DNA of 64,000 nucleotides, taken from Halosegnis longus. GTDB lineage: Archaea; Halobacteriota; Halobacteria; Halobacteriales; Haloarculaceae. The position numbers and the translations under genes were made by a program. The DNA lies in the NCBI RefSeq assembly GCF_009663395.1, contig NZ_QKNW01000001.1, positions 1,302,001-1,366,000 of the forward strand, written 5' to 3'. Shown one piece after another: positions 44,653 through 54,796 of this stretch. Position 1 is the stretch's first letter; every line of letters begins with the position of its first letter. The notes beneath the pieces are model-generated. The model was not told where the DNA came from. It saw only the letters and a program-made list of their open reading frames with translations, and ran no database searches.

Positions 44653-45845
44653 TTCGTGCGACCGAGCGCCGGGCGCGGACTGTCGGTGGACCGCGAGACG
44701 GCACCGCCCTGCTTGATGATATCGAGGGCGGTCATCAGGTCTGTCCGCGAGAGGAGGCCGACGAGTTCGTCGTCTTCCATGACGAGTAAGCGACCGACCC
44801 CGGCCGCCTGCATCTGTTCGAGCGCGTCCATCGCGCCGGTCTGGGGATCGACCGACTCGATGTCGCGGCTCATCACCTCCTCGACCTGGTAGGCGTCGCG
44901 TTCGACCTCCTTGACGGACTGGGCATCGCTGAGCGTGACGACGCCGACGGGTCGGCCGTTCTCGACGACGGGGTAGCCGGTGTGGCGTTCGGTGAACATC
45001 CGGCCGAGCAGGTCGGCGACGGAGGTGTCCGGCGTGACGGTCTTGAGGTCGTCGTCGGGCGTCATGATATCGCGGACGGTCACGCCGTCGAAGGCCGCGG
45101 CCATGACGGTGCGTTGCGCCTCGGAGGAGGCACCGATGTAGATGAAGAAGGCGATGGCCACGAGGAACAGACCGCCGCCGCCGAAGAGCCCGAACAGGCC
45201 GAGCCCGATGGCGAACAGTTTGCCAACCTCGGCGGCGATTTGCGTCGCCTGCGCGTATGGCCGATTGCGCGCGAGCAGTGCACGGAGGACCCGGCCACCG
45301 TCCATCGGGAAGCCGGGGAGCATGTTGAAGATGGCCAGCGCGACGTTGACGACGGCGAGATACGCGAGCAGGAAGCGGACGGCCGCGATGGCGGTACCGC
45401 CGGGCTGGACGGCGGTAAAGGCGACGTAGGAGACGACGCCGAGCAGGACGCTGACGATGGGGCCGGCGACAGCGATGTTGAACTCCTGTTTCCAGTCTTC
45501 GGGCATCTCGCTCAGCTGGGCGACGCCGCCGAACAGCCACAGCTTGATGGAGGAGATGGGAAAGCCGTAGCGCATCGCCACGAGCGAGTGACCGAGTTCG
45601 TGGATGATGACGCCGACGAACAGTCCGACCGCGGCGAGCAGGCCGACGACGAGCGCGACGGTCGAGTCGCCGGTGAGTGCGGACACCTCGACGAGATTCG
45701 CCGGCGCGAGCACCTCGTTGATGAGCGAGGCGTACTCGCCGAGCGTGGTCCCGATGAGATACGCGAACAGCGGGAGGATGAGCAGAAACGTCAAATCGAG
45801 CTCGATGGGGATACCGAACAGTCGCCCGATTCGGAAACTTCGCAT
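44649..45845 (-). CDS. Site-2-type intramembrane metalloprotease with two CBS domains
   Basis: The 398-residue M50 protease has the zinc motif HELGH (His82, Glu83, His86) in a membrane helix and the third-ligand motif NMLPGFPMDGG (Asn174, Asp182). Several hydrophobic helices fill residues 15-240. Two CBS domains follow (VRDIMTPDDDLKTVTPDTSV and VEEVMSRDIESVDPQTGAMD), which in this family probably sense adenine nucleotides. Such proteases cleave membrane-bound regulators. ATG 45845 is preferred over the further upstream start because MRSFRIGRLFGIPIELD is the usual N terminus. Confidence 0.93.
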   Translation of the reverse strand: MRSFRIGRLFGIPIELDLTFLLILPLFAYLIGTTLGEYASLINEVLAPANLVEVSALTGDSTVALVVGLLAAVGLFVGVIIHELGHSLVAMRYGFPISSIKLWLFGGVAQLSEMPEDWKQEFNIAVAGPIVSVLLGVVSYVAFTAVQPGGTAIAAVRFLLAYLAVVNVALAIFNMLPGFPMDGGRVLRALLARNRPYAQATQIAAEVGKLFAIGLGLFGLFGGGGLFLVAIAFFIYIGASSEAQRTVMAAAFDGVTVRDIMTPDDDLKTVTPDTSVADLLGRMFTERHTGYPVVENGRPVGVVTLSDAQSVKEVERDAYQVEEVMSRDIESVDPQTGAMDALEQMQAAGVGRLLVMEDDELVGLLSRTDLMTALDIIKQGGAVSRSTDSPRPALGRTN

Positions 45846-45925
45846 ACGGGACCTAGTGCCCCCGGTCACTTAACTATCGCCGCGGCCGCCGACACCGTTT
45901 CCTCCCTCGACTGTGTCCCTCGGGT

Positions 45926-46285
45926 ATGACAGACGGACACGTTGTTCGCGGCGCGGATGTCGAGTACGAATCGGTCGACGCCGCCGAGGGGTTATCGAAG
46001 GGGGTCCTGCTCGGGCCGGACGTGACGCCGACGCTCTCGCTCCGGCGGTTCGAACTCGCCCCCGGCGCGACGGTGCCGGAACACACCAACGAAATCGAAC
46101 ACGAGCAGTACGTGCTCGACGGCGAGTACGTCGTCGGGATTGATACCGAGGAGTACACCGTCTCCGCGGGCGATTCGGTCCACATCCCCGCGGACGCGGT
46201 CCACTGGTACCGCAACGAGGGCGACGAACCGGGCGCGTTCATCTGTGCGGTGCCGAACGGCGACGACACCATCGAACTGCTGTAG
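45926..46285 (+). CDS. Small cupin-domain protein
   Basis: The 119-residue protein is a single cupin barrel. Motif 1 reads PGATVPEHTNEIEHEQYVLD (His and Glu metal ligands) and motif 2 reads VSAGDSVHIPADAVHWYRNE with a further His. The ligand or reaction is unknown; small cupins of this type include sugar-binding and dioxygenase-like proteins. It is divergent from the protease and 39 bases upstream of the helicase gene. Confidence 0.88.
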   Translation: MTDGHVVRGADVEYESVDAAEGLSKGVLLGPDVTPTLSLRRFELAPGATVPEHTNEIEHEQYVLDGEYVVGIDTEEYTVSAGDSVHIPADAVHWYRNEGDEPGAFICAVPNGDDTIELL

Positions 46286-46324
46286 AGTCGGAGACGTTTT
46301 GCCGTCCGGTGACCCAGTTCCGGT

Positions 46325-48364
46325 GTGTCTCAGCAGGTCGCCGGCGTCGATACGCTCTTTTGTCACGAACGCCGCGACGGCGACTTCACCGTCGCCGTCG
46401 AGCGGGACGGCGAGCGGATGCTCCACGGTCGGCTCGAACTGAAGCAGACGAGCGCCGGCCCGCGGCCCGCCCGCCTGCGCGTTCAATCCGGCAGCGACGA
46501 GGAGCCGCGCCCGCCCGACCAGTTCGTCGAAATCGCGCGCCGCGCGAAACGCATCCGCATCTCCCAACAGACGACCCGCGAGGGCCGCGACCGCCTGCGC
46601 GAGATGTTCGGCGGCTACCAGCTCGACGAGAAGGTGAAAGCCGTCCGGACCTGTCGCTACTGCGCGAACGACGGCCGCTACTCGCCGCTGACCGAAGACA
46701 GCGCTATCCGCGCGGACGACGAGCACATCTGTCTCGACTGCGCGATGCGGGAACTCGACCGGGAGGCGAGCTTCCGGGGGCTTCGGTCGGGCGCCCGCGA
46801 CCGGCTCGAGGACCTGCTGCTCGACGTACAGGACTTAGAACAGATCACCGACCTCCTCTCGGGGAATCTCGACCCCGACGTGACGCGGTTCGACACCGTG
46901 TCCGCGACGACCGACGAGGTCGAACTCGTCTCGACGGATTCGCTGTCGCTCCACCCGGGCATCCAGTCGAAGCTCGAATCGCGGTTCGATACCCTGTTGC
47001 CGGTCCAGAGTCTCGCCGTCGACCACGGCGCGACCGACGGGGAAGACCAGCTCATCGTCTCCGCGACGGCGACGGGGAAGACCCTCATCGGCGAGATGGC
47101 CGGTCTCGACCGCGTGCTCAACGGACAGGGGAAGATGCTGTTTCTCGTCCCGCTCGTCGCGCTGGCGAACCAGAAACACGAGGATTTCCAAGACGAGTAC
47201 GGCGACATCGCGAACGTCTCCATCCGGGTCGGCTCCTCGCGCATCGCCGACGACGGCAACCGGTTCGACCCCAACGCCGACATCATCGTCGGCACCTACG
47301 AGGGCATCGACCACGCGCTCCGCACCGGGAAGGACCTCGGCGACATCGGGACGGTCGTCATCGACGAGGTACACACGCTCGGAGAGGAGGGCCGCGGCCA
47401 CCGGCTCGACGGGCTCATCTCCCGGCTCAAGTACTACACCGAGTCGCGCAATCAGGGGACCCAGTGGGTGTATCTGTCGGCGACGGTCGGCAATCCCGAG
47501 GAGCTCGCCGGCCAGCTGGAGGCGAATCTCGTCGAGTTCGAGGAGCGACCGATTCCCATCGAGCGCCACGTCACCTTCGCGGACGGCAAGGAGAAACCCC
47601 GCATCGAGAACAAGCTCGTTCGCCGCGCCTTCGACCAGAAGTCCTCGAAGGGGTATCGCGGCCAGACGATCATCTTCACGAACTCCCGGCGGCGGTGTCA
47701 CGAGGTGGCTCGAAAGCTGGAGTACGACGCCGCGCCGTACCACGCGGGGCTCGACTACGGCCGCCGGAAGACGGTCGAGCGGAAGTTCGGCAACCAGGAC
47801 CTCGCGGCGGTCGTGACGACCGCCGCCCTCGCGGCCGGCGTCGACTTCCCGGCCTCGCAGGTCATCTTCGACTCGCTGGCGATGGGTATCGAGTGGCTCT
47901 CCGTCCAGGAGTTCGAGCAGATGCTCGGCCGGGCCGGTCGCCCGGATTACCACGACGAGGGGACCGTCTACCTGCTCGTGGAGCCGGACGGCTCGTATCA
48001 CGGCTCACAGGAGATGACCGAAGACGAGGTGGCGTTCAAGCTCCTGAAAGGGGAAATGGAGTCCGTCCGGACGACGTACGACGAGTCCTCGGCGGTCGAG
48101 GAGACGCTGGCGAATCTCGTCGTCGCGGGCAATGACGCAAAACGGCTCAACGACCGGATGGTCGGAGAGATTCCGACGAAACACGCCATCGGGAAGCTGT
48201 TGGAGTTCGGGTTCATCGAGGGATTGGAGCCGAGCCGCCTCGGCTACGCGGTGTGTCGCCACTTCCTCGCGCCGGGCGAGGCGTTCGTGATGCTCGACGG
48301 CATCCGGAAGGGGAATCATCCGTACGACATCGTCGCCGATCTTGAACTCGACGACGAGGAGTGA
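46325..48364 (+). CDS. Ski2-like DEAD/DEAH-box helicase with N-terminal zinc site
   Basis: The 679-residue protein has a non-helicase N-terminal 230 residues with a zinc-like pair (TCRYCANDGRYSPL and ICLDCAMREL), then a complete superfamily 2 core. Motifs are SATATGKTLIGEM (I), VVIDEVHTLGEEGRGHRLDG (II, DEVH), YLSATVGN (III), IIFTNSRRRCHEV (IV), TTAALAAGVDFPASQVIFDS (V) and QMLGRAGRPDYHDEG (VI), the Ski2/Hel308-like pattern. It may unwind RNA or branched DNA. Start is GTG 46325. Confidence 0.9.
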   Translation: MSQQVAGVDTLFCHERRDGDFTVAVERDGERMLHGRLELKQTSAGPRPARLRVQSGSDEEPRPPDQFVEIARRAKRIRISQQTTREGRDRLREMFGGYQLDEKVKAVRTCRYCANDGRYSPLTEDSAIRADDEHICLDCAMRELDREASFRGLRSGARDRLEDLLLDVQDLEQITDLLSGNLDPDVTRFDTVSATTDEVELVSTDSLSLHPGIQSKLESRFDTLLPVQSLAVDHGATDGEDQLIVSATATGKTLIGEMAGLDRVLNGQGKMLFLVPLVALANQKHEDFQDEYGDIANVSIRVGSSRIADDGNRFDPNADIIVGTYEGIDHALRTGKDLGDIGTVVIDEVHTLGEEGRGHRLDGLISRLKYYTESRNQGTQWVYLSATVGNPEELAGQLEANLVEFEERPIPIERHVTFADGKEKPRIENKLVRRAFDQKSSKGYRGQTIIFTNSRRRCHEVARKLEYDAAPYHAGLDYGRRKTVERKFGNQDLAAVVTTAALAAGVDFPASQVIFDSLAMGIEWLSVQEFEQMLGRAGRPDYHDEGTVYLLVEPDGSYHGSQEMTEDEVAFKLLKGEMESVRTTYDESSAVEETLANLVVAGNDAKRLNDRMVGEIPTKHAIGKLLEFGFIEGLEPSRLGYAVCRHFLAPGEAFVMLDGIRKGNHPYDIVADLELDDEE

Positions 48365-48451
48365 CGACCGGCACAACACTCTTTGTGGTTTCAGTCTCCC
48401 GTAGCGTATGAACGCGCAGTCGACTCGATTGCCCTGTTGTCGCCGGTCACG

Positions 48452-51277
48452 ATGAGTGGCCGCGCGACGACCGAGGGTGGGGGACGCGAACTCGGCCGGT
48501 CGATACTCACAATCGCCTGCGTCGTCGCCGTCGTCCTCGCCGCGGGCCTCGCGCCGCTGCTGCTCGGGAGCGGGCTGTCCGGGTCGGTGTTCGGACGCGC
48601 TCTCCCGATACCGACGCCCGGCGGCGCACCGACAGGTGGGGCTGGTGCGAACGCGGCCCAGTCGGCCGCCAGCGCAGCAGGGGGACTTGGCGCGCTGAAT
48701 CCGACCGAGACCACCGGAATCGGCGGCTCACTCGCCGGCGAGAACAGTTCGAACCCGTACCAAGAGCTGGGGACGGAGACGCACTTCACCGTCGACAGCG
48801 ACGCGAGCACCTACTGGCGAACCGGGGCCTACGACGAGTACGCCGGCGACTCGTGGAGCCAGACCGCGCCGCCGACGGCGTACGACCCGCCGATACAGCC
48901 GCCGGCGCTGCCGGGCGAGGAGATTCAGTACCGGGTCCGACTCCGCCAGTCGGCACAGGCGGTGCCGACGGGCTGGCAGCCGCAGTCGGTCGAGTTCTCG
49001 GCACGGAACCCACAACTGCAGTCGCAGTCGCTCGCGCTCCGGGCGAGTCGGTCACTCCAGCCGGGAACCGTCTACGCGGGCCGGTCAATCGTTCCCGAGC
49101 GCGACCCGTCCGTCCTCTTGGCCACCAGTCGCGCGTACCCCGACGACATCGCGGAGCGGTACACCCAACTGCCGGAATCGACACGGAGCGACCTCGAACC
49201 CTTCGTGAACCGGCTGACGCCGGACACCGAGAACCCCTACGAGACGGCCGTCGCCATCGAGCAGTGGCTCGAAGCAAACAAGGAGTACTCGCTGAACACG
49301 ACCGCCCCCTCCGGCGACATCGCCTCGCAGTTCATCTCCGAGATGGAGCGAGGCTACTGCGAGTACTTCGCGACCGCGATGACGGCCGCGTTGCGTGCCG
49401 ACGATATTCCGGCGCGGTACGTCGTCGGCTACACGAGCGGCGAGAAGACCGGCGAGACGAGCTACACCGTCCGCGGGATGAACGCCCACGCGTGGGTCGA
49501 GGTGTACTTCGAGGGGGTCGGCTGGGTGAAGTTCGATCCGACGCCGGGCGACGAGCGACTCGCCGCCGAGGCCGGCGAGGTGTCGGGCGAGTACACCGTC
49601 GAGGAGTCAGGCAGCCCGGGCGAGGAGATTACGCGCAACGCAGAGGAGGAGACAGCGACCGAGACGCCGATTCCAGTCACGACGACGGTGACGGAGTCGC
49701 CTGACGGGAGTACGACGAGAACGCCTACCGAGACGAGCACGGAGCCCACTGCAACAGCGACACCAACACCGACGCCGACCTCCACGCCGACGCCCACATC
49801 GACCCCGACGCCGACACCCACTGACGGTCCCGAGTACAACGTGAGCCTGAATCGCAGCGCCGTCCCCGGCGCGACGGTCGAGGTCACGGTCGTGCGAGTC
49901 GCGCCCGAGGGCCAACAGTGGATCGACGACACGTCGAGCGTGCCGGTTCCGGACACGACCGTCCTGTTCAACGGTGAGACGGTCGGGACGACCAACGCCG
50001 ACGGGGTCGTCGTCGCGACCATCCCGTACACGCGGGAACTGACCATTACCATCCAGCCGCCCGACAGACTCACCGCCGACCGGATTCCGCCCCCCGACGA
50101 CCGCCAGTACGCCGTCGAACCGCCGACGCAGCCGGACGGCGAGACGACGACCATCCCGACGGAAGGCGACCTGAACATCACCCTCGCGGGGCGGATACGT
50201 ACGAACGCGACGGTGACGCTCGTCGCGACCATCGGCTCCGTCCCCGTCCGGAATGCGACCGTCGCGCGCGACGGGGAGCAGGTGACCACGACCGACGACC
50301 GGGGCCGAACCAGTCTCCGACTCCCGACGACCCCCGGAAACGTCACCTACACGGTCTCGCGGGGTGAGTTCTCCGGCAACGCGACCCTCGACCTCGCGCC
50401 GTTGCGCGTCGACGTGTCGCCGTCGCTCCCGCTCGCGCTCCCGTTCTCGACGGCGACGGCCAACGTCACGCTCGGCGGGTCCGGGGTCGGCGGCGTCCCG
50501 GTGACGGTCGGCGAGACGACCATCACGACCGGGCCGGACGGCTTCGCGACCGCACGGCTCCCGCTCGCCGCGAGCGCGACCGTCACCGCCCGGCAGTTCG
50601 GGCAGTCGGTTTCGACGACCGTCGCGGGTCTCTACCGGAATCTCGCTATCGCGCTCGTCCCGCTCGCGCTACTCATCGGCGGACTCGTCGTCGCTCGCCG
50701 ACGTATCGACACCTCCGCGCGTGCCGTGCTCGCGGGAGGCTACCGGCTCGTGACGCTCTTCGTCCACGGTGTCGTCGGGGTCGCCGTCGCCGCCGTGACG
50801 CGCGTGTACACGTCGGTCCAGACGATTATAACCGAACTCCGGGCGCTCATCGACCGACAGGACCCGCCGCAGGTCGTGCTCCGGCGACTGCTCGCCCGTC
50901 TCCGGTCGTGGGTGAGCCAACAGGAGACGCGGCTCCGGCAGGTCGCGGCGCGCGAGACGCCCGTCGGTGCAGGCGGGGGGATGCAGGCGACCGTCACCGA
51001 CTCCCGCCGGACCCTCCGGGAGAACTGGGACCGGTTCGTCGCACACACCTCGGTCCGGACGCCCAGCACCCGGACGCCGGGTGAGATTGCCGAGCACGCG
51101 ATTCACACCGACGGTCTCCCGCCAGACGCCGTCCGCACCCTCCGTGACGCCTTCCGGGGGGTCGAGTACGGGCGACTCGACCCCGATGCCGAGCGCGCGT
51201 CGGTGACCGAGGCGCTCGACGCCGTCGAGACGCACCTCGCCGACGATGAATCCGCCGAGAACGGAGGTGGCGCGTAG
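48452..51277 (+). CDS. Membrane transglutaminase-like protein (TgpA type) with DUF4129-like C terminus
   Basis: The 941-residue protein has one N-terminal helix (SILTIACVVAVVLAAGLAPL), an exported region with a transglutaminase core and a C-terminal helix (LAIALVPLALLIGGLVVA) before a cytoplasmic tail. The catalytic triad is visible: Cys303 in GYCEYFAT, His346 in NAHAWVEVYF and Asp362 in WVKFDPTPGD. A Thr/Pro repeat stalk (about residues 428-460) and two beta domains follow. The tail (DGLPPDAVRTLRDAFRGVEY) matches DUF4129. It begins a four-gene overlapping operon. ATG 48452 overlaps the stop of a 15-codon upstream frame at 48408-48455. Confidence 0.88.
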   Translation: MSGRATTEGGGRELGRSILTIACVVAVVLAAGLAPLLLGSGLSGSVFGRALPIPTPGGAPTGGAGANAAQSAASAAGGLGALNPTETTGIGGSLAGENSSNPYQELGTETHFTVDSDASTYWRTGAYDEYAGDSWSQTAPPTAYDPPIQPPALPGEEIQYRVRLRQSAQAVPTGWQPQSVEFSARNPQLQSQSLALRASRSLQPGTVYAGRSIVPERDPSVLLATSRAYPDDIAERYTQLPESTRSDLEPFVNRLTPDTENPYETAVAIEQWLEANKEYSLNTTAPSGDIASQFISEMERGYCEYFATAMTAALRADDIPARYVVGYTSGEKTGETSYTVRGMNAHAWVEVYFEGVGWVKFDPTPGDERLAAEAGEVSGEYTVEESGSPGEEITRNAEEETATETPIPVTTTVTESPDGSTTRTPTETSTEPTATATPTPTPTSTPTPTSTPTPTPTDGPEYNVSLNRSAVPGATVEVTVVRVAPEGQQWIDDTSSVPVPDTTVLFNGETVGTTNADGVVVATIPYTRELTITIQPPDRLTADRIPPPDDRQYAVEPPTQPDGETTTIPTEGDLNITLAGRIRTNATVTLVATIGSVPVRNATVARDGEQVTTTDDRGRTSLRLPTTPGNVTYTVSRGEFSGNATLDLAPLRVDVSPSLPLALPFSTATANVTLGGSGVGGVPVTVGETTITTGPDGFATARLPLAASATVTARQFGQSVSTTVAGLYRNLAIALVPLALLIGGLVVARRRIDTSARAVLAGGYRLVTLFVHGVVGVAVAAVTRVYTSVQTIITELRALIDRQDPPQVVLRRLLARLRSWVSQQETRLRQVAARETPVGAGGGMQATVTDSRRTLRENWDRFVAHTSVRTPSTRTPGEIAEHAIHTDGLPPDAVRTLRDAFRGVEYGRLDPDAERASVTEALDAVETHLADDESAENGGGA

Positions 51278-51873
51278 TGGCACTCTCACGGCTCCAGCAG
51301 CTGTTCGGCGGGCTGTTCGTGCTGCTCACCGTCGCCGTCGGCGTGGCGACGCTCGCACCGAACGCGGTGCTTCAGTTCCCGCCGGCGAGACAGGCAATCG
51401 ACGCGGCAGCCAACGTCGACCCGAAGCTGTTGGGTGTCGGGGTGAGCATCGGACTCGGACTCGTGCTCGCCGCGATACTGCTGTTCACGTCCCCGCCGAC
51501 TGACGCCGACCCGACGTTCGACCAGTATCGCGAGGCCCCGCCGGAGGTCGCGACCGTCGAGCGACACGACCGCGTGGGTGCGGGCTTCGACACGACGCTC
51601 GACAGACTCGACGACGACCCGGCCAAACTGCGGGCTCGGCTCCGCCCCATCGCGGTCGACCACGTCCGGGCCGCGAGCGACGGCGACCCCGAACAGGCCG
51701 TTGCAGCGGGAACGTGGACCGACAACCGTCCCGCGGCCGTCTTCCTCGGGAGCGAGGTGTCGCCGACGCTGTTCGAGCGACTCCGCCGGTGGCTCGACTC
51801 CGAAAGCGAGTACCGCCGCCGGGTCGAGGCGACCGTCAGTGCCATCGACGCGCTCGGGGAGGGTGAGCCGTGA
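51277..51873 (+). CDS. Small membrane protein of the transglutaminase/DUF58 operon
   Basis: The 198-residue protein starts at a GTG whose first base is the last base of the previous stop codon (TAGTG), so translation is coupled. It has two N-terminal hydrophobic helices (LQQLFGGLFVLLTVAVGVAT and LLGVGVSIGLGLVLAAILLF) and a cytoplasmic helical domain (ATVERHDRVGAGFDTTLDRL, PTLFERLRRWLDSESEYRRR). The function is unknown; its fixed place between the TgpA-like and DUF58 genes suggests it is a partner of both. Confidence 0.82.
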   Translation: MALSRLQQLFGGLFVLLTVAVGVATLAPNAVLQFPPARQAIDAAANVDPKLLGVGVSIGLGLVLAAILLFTSPPTDADPTFDQYREAPPEVATVERHDRVGAGFDTTLDRLDDDPAKLRARLRPIAVDHVRAASDGDPEQAVAAGTWTDNRPAAVFLGSEVSPTLFERLRRWLDSESEYRRRVEATVSAIDALGEGEP

Positions 51874-53138
51874 CCCGCGCGCTCGCACTCGGCGGTACCC
51901 TGTTTCTGCTCGCGGTCGGACTCCTGCTTGCCGCGCCGACTGCGCTGCTCGCTGCCGTGGTTCCGCTCGCGTATCTGCTCGCGACCGAACTCAGCGCCGT
52001 CCCGCGCACCGACCTCCGGGTGAGCCGCGCCGTCGAACCGAGCAACCCCGCGCCCGGCGAGCGCGCCACGGTCACCGTCTCCGTCACGAACGAGGGGGAC
52101 TCGCCGGTCGCGGACCTCCGCTTCGTCGACCCGGTGCCGGAGCCGCTGACCGTCGTCGACGGCTCCCCCCGCGGCGCGGTCACGCTCCGGCCGGAGTCGA
52201 CCGCCACAATCAGCTACGAGTTCATCGCCAAGCGCGGCCGCTACGAGTACGACCCCGTCGACGTGCGAGTCCGGAGTTCGCTGGGCGACGACGAGGAGAC
52301 GCTGCAGGTGACCGCCGCCGGCGCGACCGAACTCGTCTGTCGGGGCGTGACGGCTCCCCCGGAGTCGGACGTGACTCAACTTCGCGTCGGGACACTCGGT
52401 ACCGACGACTCCGGCAACGGGCTGGAGTTCCGCTCCGTCCGGGAGTACCAACACGGCGACCCCGTCAACCGCATCGACTGGCGACAGTACGCCAAGACCG
52501 GCGAGTTGGCGACAGTCGAGTACCGCGAGGAGCGCTCGCTGCGCGTCCTCCTGCTACTCGACTGTCGGCCGCCGACGCGACAGGTGCCGGAACCGGGTTA
52601 TCCGACCGGAACCGAGACGGTCGCGTACGCCGGCCGACTGCTGTACGACGCCCTGACTGATGCCGGTCACACGGTCGGGGCGGCCGCGCTCGGTCTCCCC
52701 GAGTCGGTGCTCACGGCCGAATCGCGCGACGGGATTTCGTGGGCGGACGAGACGACGCCCCGCGACCCGACTGCCGTCTTCGAGCAGGCGGAGGAGGCGA
52801 GCGACCACGCGGGGAGCGCGCGCCGACTGACCGACACCCACCAGAAACGGCTGCTCGCCCGCATCGAGCCGAACACGCACGTCATCCTCTGTTCGCCCCT
52901 CGCCGACGAGTGGCCGGTCGAGTTCGCGAGCCGGCTCAACGCCCACGGCCACCAGACCACCGTCATCACGCCCGAGCACGCGAGCCGGGCGACGACGGGT
53001 GGGACGGTCGCGGCACTGGAACGCGAGACGCGGATCCAGACGCTCCGGCGGGCGGGCATCGAGACGGTGAACTGGAGCCGCGACCAGCCGCTCCGGGCGA
53101 GTCTCGACCAGTCGCTCCAGCAGGTGGTCGGCCGATGA
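51870..53138 (+). CDS. DUF58 family protein
   Basis: The 422-residue protein has two hydrophobic helices at the N terminus, an Ig-like beta domain (NPAPGERATVTVSVTNEGDS) and the DUF58 core VREYQHGDPVNRIDWRQYAK, then VEYREERSLRVLLLLDC, a degenerate von Willebrand A-like fold. DUF58 proteins are partners of MoxR ATPases; a moxR gene lies convergently at 54797. The start overlaps the previous stop by 4 bases and the stop overlaps the next start by 4 bases (ATGA). Confidence 0.92.
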   Translation: MTRALALGGTLFLLAVGLLLAAPTALLAAVVPLAYLLATELSAVPRTDLRVSRAVEPSNPAPGERATVTVSVTNEGDSPVADLRFVDPVPEPLTVVDGSPRGAVTLRPESTATISYEFIAKRGRYEYDPVDVRVRSSLGDDEETLQVTAAGATELVCRGVTAPPESDVTQLRVGTLGTDDSGNGLEFRSVREYQHGDPVNRIDWRQYAKTGELATVEYREERSLRVLLLLDCRPPTRQVPEPGYPTGTETVAYAGRLLYDALTDAGHTVGAAALGLPESVLTAESRDGISWADETTPRDPTAVFEQAEEASDHAGSARRLTDTHQKRLLARIEPNTHVILCSPLADEWPVEFASRLNAHGHQTTVITPEHASRATTGGTVAALERETRIQTLRRAGIETVNWSRDQPLRASLDQSLQQVVGR

Positions 53139-54796
53139 GCGCCGACGGACTCCCCGACCGGGTGTGGGAGCCGCCGCGGCTCGCTCGCGCGCTCGTCGCC
53201 GTCGTCACGCTCGCGGCCGTCGTCTTCCTGCTGGGTCGGCTCGGCGTCCGGCAGGTCGTCCCGACCGCCATCGTCGGTGCCGGCTGCGGGGCCGCCGGAC
53301 TGTGGCTGCTCGCGCGCGACCGCTACCGGCCGGCGGCCGTCGCGCTCGGGACGCTCCTGTTCGTCCCCGTCGGAGTGGCGGTCGGCGCGACCGTCCTCCA
53401 GACCGCCCTCGCCGAGACGGGCAATCTGTTGGCGACGCGAACGCTCGAACAGCTCACGCTCGCCGTGGTTCGGCTCGCGCTCGCGCTGTTGGTCGTCGCG
53501 GCCTGCACCGTCGCGCTGTTCGGGAGCTTCGCGACCGGCCGAACGCTCGAACCCGAAAACGTCTCTCGCGGCTTCTGGACCGTCGCCAAGCTCACGATCC
53601 CGCCGACCGCGTACGTCCTCGTCGTCGGGGGATTGGCCGTACTCTCCTCGCCGGCCGTGCCGCCGACGATAGACCTCGTCCGGCTGCTCACGACCGGGGT
53701 CGACGCCCTCGCGACGATACTGCTCTCGCCACCCAGTCCGTCCGCCGCCGCCACCGGCGTGGAGGGGCTTGCGGCCGAGGTGGCCGTCGCCACGTTCGCC
53801 GTGCTCGCGCTCGGCGGACTGTTCGGCGTCCGCAGCCTCCTCGCACGGCTTCCCGTCGCGGAGCTACTCGCGAGCGTCGGCGAGGCGGACGACGACCGGG
53901 CGCGCGAGGTCGTCGGGACTCTCGTCTCCACGCTCTCCACCGTCGGCTTGCTCGCGCTCATCCCGGTCGCGCTGGTCGTCGTCGCCGATATCGTCGTCTC
54001 GCCGGCCGTGTTCGTCTCGACGCTCGGGCCGACGCCGGCACGACTCCTCTTCGATGTCGTCTCGACAAGCCTGCTCCGGTGGCTCGCCGTCGGCGCGATG
54101 GTTGGGGCGGTCGCGACCGCACTCCTGCTCGCACAGCTTCGCCGGCTCGTCCGGCAGTCCACGGCAGAGACGGTCATCCCGCTGCTCCCGTGGCTCGCCG
54201 GCGTCGGGGCGCTCGCGGCGACTCTCGTCGTCGCGCCCGGGCTCGTCTCGTCGCTCATCGCCCGCATCGCGGGTCGGCTCGGTCAGTTCAGCGGACAGTT
54301 CGAGCAAATCGCCGCGGGCGTCGTCGAGTTCTACGGCCCGGGAACGCTGCTCGTGACGCTGTTCGTCGCGACGCTGTTCGTCACCCTCTCGCTGTTCGCC
54401 GGGCTGTCGCTGTTGCTCCGGCTCGGACTCCTCACTCGGGCACAGCCGGGGTCGGCACTCGCCGGCGCAGGGCTGTTCGTCGCCGCCGGGCTTGCGGCCG
54501 GACGGTCCCTCTCGCTTGGCGTCGTCGCGGTCGTGGTGGCCGCCGCCCTGCTCGCCAGCGACCTCGGGCGCGACGGCCAGACGCTCGGCACGGAACTCGG
54601 CCGGTACGCCGACACGACGGGCGTCCAGACGGTCCGGGCGGGGTTTCTGACGGTGACGGGCGTCGTCGCGCTCGCCGCGGCGCTTGCCGTCCAGCGGTTC
54701 GCGCTCGACGGGTTCGTGACGAATCTGCCGGCGGCGCTGCCGCTGGTCGGAGCTGTCGGCTGCTGTGTCGCGTTGGTGCTCGTCCTCTGGCGGTAA
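53135..54796 (+). CDS. Multi-helix membrane protein of the DUF58 operon
   Basis: The 553-residue protein is hydrophobic nearly throughout, with a dozen or more helices such as LVAVVTLAAVVFLLGRLGV, LTLAVVRLALALLVVAACTV and SLFAGLSLLLRLGLL. No transporter or enzyme motif is recognised. It is coupled to the DUF58 gene by an ATGA overlap. It is likely a membrane partner of the transglutaminase/DUF58/MoxR set, but its role is unknown. Confidence 0.82.
   Translation: MSADGLPDRVWEPPRLARALVAVVTLAAVVFLLGRLGVRQVVPTAIVGAGCGAAGLWLLARDRYRPAAVALGTLLFVPVGVAVGATVLQTALAETGNLLATRTLEQLTLAVVRLALALLVVAACTVALFGSFATGRTLEPENVSRGFWTVAKLTIPPTAYVLVVGGLAVLSSPAVPPTIDLVRLLTTGVDALATILLSPPSPSAAATGVEGLAAEVAVATFAVLALGGLFGVRSLLARLPVAELLASVGEADDDRAREVVGTLVSTLSTVGLLALIPVALVVVADIVVSPAVFVSTLGPTPARLLFDVVSTSLLRWLAVGAMVGAVATALLLAQLRRLVRQSTAETVIPLLPWLAGVGALAATLVVAPGLVSSLIARIAGRLGQFSGQFEQIAAGVVEFYGPGTLLVTLFVATLFVTLSLFAGLSLLLRLGLLTRAQPGSALAGAGLFVAAGLAAGRSLSLGVVAVVVAAALLASDLGRDGQTLGTELGRYADTTGVQTVRAGFLTVTGVVALAAALAVQRFALDGFVTNLPAALPLVGAVGCCVALVLVLWR

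Noticed and set aside
43655-44700. tRNA-His as an attachment site for an integrated element
   Set aside because: I looked for a second copy of the tRNA 3' end downstream and saw none, and no integrase is present. The HNH gene may still be mobile, but not by tRNA-directed integration that can be shown here.
49730-49830. Tandem repeat resembling a CRISPR or minisatellite
   Set aside because: It is an in-frame Thr/Pro stalk of the transglutaminase-like protein, with short irregular units and no spacers.
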